Shown: piece by piece, positions 5,733 to 8,578 of the stretch | Layout of the letters: each line of letters begins with the position of its first letter | Position numbering within the stretch: the stretch's first letter is position 1 | NCBI GenBank assembly: GCA_039024295.1 | Contig: JBCDIQ010000259.1 | Span: 1 to 8,578 of the forward strand | Direction: 5' to 3' | DNA from: JBCDIQ01 sp039024295 | Lineage (GTDB): Bacteria > Bacteroidota > Bacteroidia > J057 | Length of the DNA stretch: 8,578 nt | Translations under genes and position numbers: made by a program | Notes under the pieces: model-generated | The model's input: only the letters and a program-made list of their open reading frames with translations | The model's database searches: none | Told to the model about the DNA's origin: nothing

Positions 5733-8578
5733 GAAATTTTTCCCCAAAGATAGCAATAGCATGGGAGATTGTAAGGTGTTATCCTCCATGCCGAATGCCA
5801 TATCCATCCTCAGCAAGTACCCCAGAATTCGTGTTCTGAGTCCACTACCAAAGGTAAACAAAAACGGACTTTTTAAAGTCTGTAGCTCAACGGTGACGGT
5901 CCCGTTGGTCACGATTTGTACATCCGTGGGATTTTTTTGAGAAAAAGGATTCCCGGAATCCCAGGCAGTACCTACATCCATAAATGGAATAAACTCAAGG
6001 CTATATAATGGGCCTGAGTTAAGGGCTCTTTTCGCCATGCGAGAAATCGGAATCCAGAGTTCGGCATTAAGCAATACATATTTGCTCCCTGAGCGAGAGT
6101 TGAACCAGAATCCACGGGCTGGAGTAATAAATTCTTGGAAGGAAAAAGTCGTTACATCGGGGTTGACACGGGTTACCTGATCCCTGAGTTGGTCCCCTTC
6201 TGAATTATCTGCGAGGGCAATTCCCCCAAGTGTTGCCATATCTCCTCCCAGATAGAAGCGTTGCTGGGAAGGACCAAAGCTGGCACCAGCCGCAAGCCGT
6301 GTCGCCAGGGTGATGTGGTTATATACTTGATCGTACCGCTGTAAGTCCAGTTGAACACTATGAAAAGCAAAATCAGAAGAACTTGTTGAATAAAGTGAAT
6401 TGGCTGCTAGCTCACCTCTCATTCCTTTAAAAGGGAGCCCTTCGCGAGCTTGGGTATTGTCAAATCCAGTAGCAACTCCTGCCCGCGCCAGATGATCGGT
6501 TTGATCCTGAAGCTCAGGATTAATCAGTTTGAGGTCACGGCGCTGAATTCGCCTCCCCCCGATTTCAACATCAACAAATGCGTTCCTGGCAATTGGGTAC
6601 CTTACCCCCATGTCTACTAACACCTGGTCATACCTGAAAATGAGGGAGTCTATTGGGAAAAAGAGGCTGCTTCTTTGAAGGTGCCGACGTGTGTATCCCG
6701 CTTGGACATACAAGTCAAGTTTCTTCTTCAGGTAGGCGTACTTGACCTGGGCATCTCCATTTCTTAGGTTAAGGTAAGGAGTTATGTTGAAGTCTAACTG
6801 ATGGTGGTGAAATTGATCGGTATACCTAAGGCCAAACGGAACCCCATACCTTGCAATTGGATCAAAATTCACGCCCAGGTCCATAAAGTCTGCAGACCAT
6901 CGTGAACTTGCAGCCACAGGTTTATCAACCTTGATTGTACTCAGCGAAGGTGCCTGCTCCGGTTTAAAGGTTCCTTTTAATACACTCGCCGTCTCTCTTT
7001 CTATTTCCTGAAAAATCTCCTCTTCTTCGGCTTTGACCTCATAGGGGTCTTCTTCTTCGTCAAAGATGTAGTACCGAACCTTGGGTTTTTCCTCTTCAGT
7101 GGTAGGTTCGGGTGCTTTGGGAGCCTCTGGCGGCTCTTCTGCTGAAATTTGTTTCAGGCTATCAAACAACCGCTGTTTGGCTTCCAATTCAAGCCTGGCT
7201 GCCTCTTGCTGCTGAATCAGGATTTCGAGTTCCTGTTTTTTACGTTCAGCTTCATTGAACGCAATAAGGTATTCCATCCTAAGCAGGGTCGGTTCGGTGC
7301 GCTCAGGAGGAGTCAGGCTGCTCATGGGTAAGTGGAACAGAGAGAGCTTACCTTCAAAAGGAGAAGAAAATGCAAGAGAATTTTCGTGTAGGTCCAGGCC
7401 ATCGATACCGCGGGCCAGATTGGTCAGGGGCTGTGTCTCTCCCAGGAAAATATTGATCTTAGATAAATTCTGTATCCCTAGCTGATCCGATTGGTAAACC
7501 AACTCAAAGCTATTGGGAGCAAATGGAAGGTGCTCATCAATGGTCGGGGTTTTGGTAAGCTGTTTTAGTTCTTTTGCCTCCTCAGACAAGGGGTATATAA
7601 AAAGGTCATAGTCGCTTTTATAACTTTCCCAGTGCTTGACAGTAGTGGTCAGGCCAATTGTATCTCTGTTGGAACTGAAAAAGATTGACGCATCATCATA
7701 ACTCCAGCTAGGTTCAATATCGTCATATGGATCATTGGTAAGGGCCTTTGGTACAGCAGCAGGTTCCAATGCTTTCAGGGTGAAAATGTCTGTTTTGCCA
7801 CTTCTCATACCTGAGAGCGCAAGCTGTGTTCCATCGTGTGACCAACTCAGGTTATTTACCTGACTAAGAACACCTTCAATGGGTACAAGGGTCGAATTAT
7901 TTTCTCTTATGTCATGGTAAACAAGGTGAAGGATACCGTTTCTGAAAGAGGTGGTGGCAAGAAAATTTCCATCCTTGCTCCAGGCCAGCGGATACATGTA
8001 CGTACCTGATGCTCCAGGCGTACTGGTACTCAGGGAGGACCACTCTTGTGTGGACAGGTCATAACGGCTCAGGACATGTTGATTGCCTTGATCCAGGTAA
8101 ACAGCGAGTTGCTTGCCCGTTGGATCATAGGCGAAGGTCATCAACTCCTGCTGGTTTTTGATGGGAACTTCTTCTAGTTTTTCCAGATGCCCCAATTCGG
8201 TCCTGCCATTTGCATTGCTGGCCGAACGTTCAAGTACGTGTTCTCGCCAGCGTTCGGTCAGCGTTTTTAATGTAATTCCAAGAACGGAAATGATTCCCGA
8301 CTCAATAGAGTGAGAAATATTGGCCAGGTAAACAATTTCTGCGATTTTCTGCTCACTGTATTCATGAACAATGAAATGCCATAAAGATTTCCTTAACACC
8401 TTGTGCGGCTTTCCTTCTCCCTCAATGGCCAGTTGCAGCATCTGCTCGCTTGGGATACTTTGTAGCCAGGTTTCGTCCTGATAATCCCAACCTTCCCCTA
8501 TATAATCGACCAGTCCTTTGGTAAACCAATTCGAGCTGTAGAGCAATACATGACTTTGAAATGTGCTGCTAAATCTGG
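5730..8578 (-). CDS. Multi-module envelope protein: gluzincin-like module, PD40/TolB-like propeller, coiled coil, C-terminal outer-membrane barrel (5' end outside window)
   Basis: At least 948 codons, open to the right edge: the frame continues upstream of the internal TTG at 8544-8546 without a stop (reading ...TFQSHV before it), so the true start is outside. Numbering from that TTG: residues 1-105 resemble the tail of peptidase-MA-like proteins (WFTKGLVDYIGEGW at 7-20, then KSLWHFIVHEYSEQKIAEIV and GITLKTLTERWREHV). Residues about 130-408 are PD40/TolB-type propeller blades (FAYDPTGKQLAVY, LAWSKDGNFLAT, LSWSHDGTQLALSG, PSWSYDDASIFFSSNRD). Residues 424-465 are a likely coiled coil and 469-516 a Glu/Pro-rich linker. 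Residues about 549-938 alternate as beta strands, with Omp85-like pieces (FYLGGDMATLGG, LLNAELWIPI, FIPFMDVGTAWD), and end in Phe as outer-membrane barrels do. It should sit in the outer membrane with the propeller on one face. The role is unknown; scaffold or surface-assembly functions are guesses. The GT4 gene overlaps its stop. Confidence 0.78.
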   Translation of the reverse strand, partial: RFSSTFQSHVLLYSSNWFTKGLVDYIGEGWDYQDETWLQSIPSEQMLQLAIEGEGKPHKVLRKSLWHFIVHEYSEQKIAEIVYLANISHSIESGIISVLGITLKTLTERWREHVLERSASNANGRTELGHLEKLEEVPIKNQQELMTFAYDPTGKQLAVYLDQGNQHVLSRYDLSTQEWSSLSTSTPGASGTYMYPLAWSKDGNFLATTSFRNGILHLVYHDIRENNSTLVPIEGVLSQVNNLSWSHDGTQLALSGMRSGKTDIFTLKALEPAAVPKALTNDPYDDIEPSWSYDDASIFFSSNRDTIGLTTTVKHWESYKSDYDLFIYPLSEEAKELKQLTKTPTIDEHLPFAPNSFELVYQSDQLGIQNLSKINIFLGETQPLTNLARGIDGLDLHENSLAFSSPFEGKLSLFHLPMSSLTPPERTEPTLLRMEYLIAFNEAERKKQELEILIQQQEAARLELEAKQRLFDSLKQISAEEPPEAPKAPEPTTEEEKPKVRYYIFDEEEDPYEVKAEEEEIFQEIERETASVLKGTFKPEQAPSLSTIKVDKPVAASSRWSADFMDLGVNFDPIARYGVPFGLRYTDQFHHHQLDFNITPYLNLRNGDAQVKYAYLKKKLDLYVQAGYTRRHLQRSSLFFPIDSLIFRYDQVLVDMGVRYPIARNAFVDVEIGGRRIQRRDLKLINPELQDQTDHLARAGVATGFDNTQAREGLPFKGMRGELAANSLYSTSSSDFAFHSVQLDLQRYDQVYNHITLATRLAAGASFGPSQQRFYLGGDMATLGGIALADNSEGDQLRDQVTRVNPDVTTFSFQEFITPARGFWFNSRSGSKYVLLNAELWIPISRMAKRALNSGPLYSLEFIPFMDVGTAWDSGNPFSQKNPTDVQIVTNGTVTVELQTLKSPFLFTFGSGLRTRILGYLLRMDMAFGMEDNTLQSPMLLLSLGKNF

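Noticed and set aside
8544..8546. TTG as the start codon of the large - strand protein
   Set aside because: The frame stays open upstream to the window edge, the protein lacks a signal peptide from this point, and the peptidase-like domain is already under way, so it is an internal Leu codon.

Overview
The window looks like a chromosomal segment of a Bacteroidota bacterium. I infer this from gene content (an outer-membrane porin beside a DUF4212/sodium-solute symporter pair, and a giant PD40/TolB-like protein ending in an outer-membrane barrel), from A-rich leaders without recognisable Shine-Dalgarno sequences, and from a signal peptide that appears to cleave before Gln. I cannot assign a genus.

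Left part, 45-3570, + strand: a porin, a two-helix DUF4212 small subunit and a large sodium:solute symporter of the acetate-permease-like branch. Together they could form an uptake route for a small organic acid: the porin crosses the outer membrane and the DUF4212/SSS pair crosses the inner membrane. A GC-rich hairpin separates porin from DUF4212, a 14-bp tandem repeat lies between DUF4212 and the symporter, and a textbook intrinsic terminator closes the block.

Middle, 3571-4516: a 190-bp non-coding stretch filled with imperfect palindromes of about 33 bp, two of which differ by a compensatory base-pair change. It leads straight into rlmB, which encodes the 23S rRNA 2'-O-ribose methyltransferase.

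Right part, 4513-8578, - strand: a two-gene unit convergent with rlmB, whose stop codons overlap it by 4 bp. The upstream gene, cut by the right edge of the window, encodes a multi-module envelope protein: a peptidase-MA/gluzincin-like module with a substituted catalytic-site motif, a PD40/TolB-like beta-propeller, a coiled coil with an acidic linker, and an Omp85-like barrel ending in Phe. Its stop codon overlaps the start of a GT4-type glycosyltransferase (TGATG), so the two are probably translationally coupled.

I see no mobile-element genes, CRISPR arrays, tRNA or rRNA. The less ordinary items are the palindromic repeat array and the coupled OMP-fusion/glycosyltransferase pair.
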